64,000 bases of DNA, from NCBI GenBank assembly GCA_947175425.1, contig CAMWMR010000009.1:1-64000 (forward strand). The letters run 5' to 3'. How positions within the stretch are numbered: the first letter of the stretch is position 1; every line of letters starts with the position of its first letter. This document shows, in pieces, positions 62,194 through 64,000 of the stretch. Position numbers and translations under genes: made by a program. A model generated the notes under the pieces. The model saw only the letters and a program-made list of their open reading frames with translations. It was not told the DNA's origin and made no database searches. This stretch comes from an uncultured Porphyromonadaceae bacterium (GTDB lineage Bacteria; Bacteroidota; Bacteroidia; Bacteroidales; Muribaculaceae).

Positions 62194-64000
62194 TGGCAAA
62201 CAAAACCCAGCTTGAGGGCATGATTGACTCCACTCCCATCATGCAAGACTTCGCCGACATCGAAACCGGCAAGTTGCCTGAGTATACAATCGACTCCAAG
62301 ATTCCCGAAGGTCCTATCGCTGAGAAATGGACCAACTACAAAGCTCACCAGCACCTTGTAAACCCCGCCAACAAACGCAACCTCGACATTATTGTGGTAG
62401 GTACCGGCCTGGCAGGTGCTTCCGCCGCCTCAACACTCGGCGAAATGGGCTTCAACGTATATAACTTCTGCATTCAGGACAGCCCCCGCCGCGCTCACTC
62501 TATCGCTGCACAGGGCGGTATCAATGCAGCAAAGAACTATCAGAACGACGGCGACTCCGTTTACCGTCTGTTCTACGACACCGTTAAAGGCGGCGACTTC
62601 CGCTCCCGCGAAGCCAACGTTTACCGTCTTGCCGAAGTGTCCAACAACATCATCGACCAGTGCGTACAGCAGGGTGTTCCCTTCGCCCGCGAATACGGCG
62701 GTCTGCTTGCTAACCGCTCGTTCGGCGGCGCACAGGTAAGCCGTACTTTCTACGCCAAAGGTCAGACAGGCCAGCAGCTGCTCCTCGGAGCCTACAGCTC
62801 GCTCAACCGTCAGATTCAGAAAGGCACCGTACGCTCCTTCAACCGTCGCGAAATGCTCGATGTTGTAATCATCGACGGACGCGCCCGCGGTATCATTGTA
62901 CGCAACCTCGTTACAGGTGAAATTGAACGCTATGCAGCTCACGCTGTTGTTCTCGCCACAGGCGGTTACGGTCGTGCATTCTTCCTTTCCACCAACGCCA
63001 TGGGCTGCAACGGATCTGCAGCAGTACAGGCTTTCAAGAAAGGCGCCTACCTTGCAAACCTCGCTTTCACACAGATTCACCCCACATGTATCCCCGTACA
63101 CGGCGAAGACCAGAGCAAGCTCACCCTTATGAGCGAATCGCTCCGTAACGACGGCCGCATCTGGGTACCTGCCAAGAAAGAAGATGCCGAAGCTATCCGC
63201 GCAGGCAAAAAGAAACCTACCGATATTCCCGACGAAGATCGCGACTTCTACCTCGAACGCCGCTATCCCGCATTCGGTAACCTCTGTCCCCGCGACATCG
63301 CTTCCCGCGCCGCCAAAGAACGTTGCGACGCAGGTTATGGCGTAGGTACCGGCAACGCCGTATACCTCGACTTCAAATACGCTATCGAGCGTCTTGGCGA
63401 AGATGTTGTACGCGACCGCTACGGAAACCTCTTCGACATGTATCAGATGATTTCCGATGACAACCCCTACGAAACTCCCATGATGATTTTCCCCGCAAGC
63501 CACTACACCATGGGCGGTATCTGGGTTGACTACGAACTTCAGACATCAATCAAAGGTCTGTTCGCTATCGGCGAATGTAACTTCTCCGACCACGGTGCAA
63601 ACCGTCTTGGTGCTTCCGCTCTCATGCAGGGTCTGGCCGACGGTTACTTCGTGCTGCCCTACACAATGCAGAACTACCTCAGCGACCAGATTAAAGTTCC
63701 CCGCTTCAGCACAAGCGCTCCCGAATTCGATAAAGCCGAAGCCGACGTACGTTCGCGTATTCAGCGCCTCATGGACATCAAGGGTACCAAGAGCCCCGAT
63801 GAAATCCACAAGCGCCTCGGCCACGTAATGTGGAACCTCGTGGGTATGGGACGCACACTTCAGAGCCTCGTTAAAGCTACCGAGGAAATTGAAGAAGTTC
63901 GCAAGGAATTCTACACCGACCTCCGCGTTGTGGGTAATGCCGACGACCTCAACACCGAGCTTGAAAAAGCTCTGCGTCTGGAGGACTTCCTCGTTATTGC
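62194..64000 (+). CDS. frdA: Fumarate reductase/succinate dehydrogenase flavoprotein subunit (3' end outside the window)
   Basis: An open frame from ATG at 62194 ([15 protein letters not shown]) to the window edge, 602 codons. It has the FAD fold [32 protein letters not shown] (covalent-FAD histidine region), VVLATGGYG, the catalytic region PTCIPVHG and [12 protein letters not shown] plus [18 protein letters not shown]. The usual length is about 640-660 residues, so about 40-60 are missing. It catalyses fumarate reduction or succinate oxidation; an iron-sulfur subunit gene is expected next. Confidence 0.95.

Noticed and set aside
61176-63503. Two long minus-strand frames opposite frdC and frdA
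   Set aside because: They run antisense to the conserved frd genes and show no motifs.
1-64000. CRISPR arrays, tRNA genes and insertion sequences
   Set aside because: No regularly spaced repeats, cloverleaf-like segments or transposase frames were seen in the gaps on either strand.

Overview
The window is bacterial chromosome of the Bacteroidales type, most like a Muribaculaceae/Porphyromonadaceae relative; the family level is inference. The signs are promoters of the Bacteroides form (TTG or TTTG, 19-21 nt, TAnnTTTG) before many transcription units, few recognisable Shine-Dalgarno sites, a PorD-like type IX secretion lipoprotein/periplasmic protein, a fumarate reductase/succinate dehydrogenase operon with a single-chain cytochrome b, and dense packing with ATGA overlaps. 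No rRNA, tRNA, CRISPR array or insertion sequence was seen. No stretch longer than about 300 bases lacks a gene.

Region 1 (1-16.7 kb, minus strand): rpmH runs off the left edge. Before it in the same direction lies a tightly packed set of ten genes, in transcription order: a SrfB-like Hsp70/actin-fold ATPase, a SrfC-like P-loop protein, a membrane-anchored subtilisin, a four-helix membrane protein, a second P-loop GTPase with a helical front half, a protein with a C-terminal membrane anchor, a protein with an N-terminal anchor, a tail-anchored Ig-like-repeat protein, a DUF1294 membrane protein and a YfaP/DUF2135-like lipoprotein. Only srfB/srfC have named homologues (unknown function in enterobacteria). 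This is the best candidate for an undescribed multi-component system: two NTPase switches plus an Hsp70-like ATPase coupled to an envelope assembly and a protease.

Region 2 (16.7-23.3 kb, minus strand): housekeeping genes dnaN, a DnaQ-like exonuclease, coaBC, porD-like, recN and rlmB, read from a good promoter before dnaN.

Region 3 (23.3-28.3 kb, minus strand): fabD, a terminator, then a four-gene signalling operon: Ser/Thr kinase-like protein, TerY-type vWA protein, PP2C phosphatase (together a TerY-P triad) and a LIM-type zinc-binding DA1-like metallopeptidase.

Region 4 (28.4-41.8 kb, plus strand): tatA-tatC, an SDF-family symporter, the SRP RNA gene with its promoter, a DUF2284 protein, a SulP anion transporter, pta-ackA, three genes of a nonulosonate (legionaminate/sialate-like) nucleotide-sugar pathway, obgE-prmC-recX and a small NAD(P)-binding protein.

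Region 5 (41.8-47.6 kb): two tandem, almost identical outer-membrane beta-barrel genes that differ only in short patches, a small SecB-like protein, and on the minus strand tilS followed directly by a secreted six-hairpin glycosidase.

Region 6 (47.7-64 kb): exonuclease III, an M16 peptidase, PBP4-type DacB, rsmI, a coiled-coil lipoprotein, asd, a CPA2 cation/proton antiporter, a SpoU-type methyltransferase, then on the minus strand a beta-barrel protein and an ADP-ribosylglycohydrolase, and finally frdC (with an unusual C-terminal extension) and frdA, which is cut by the right edge.
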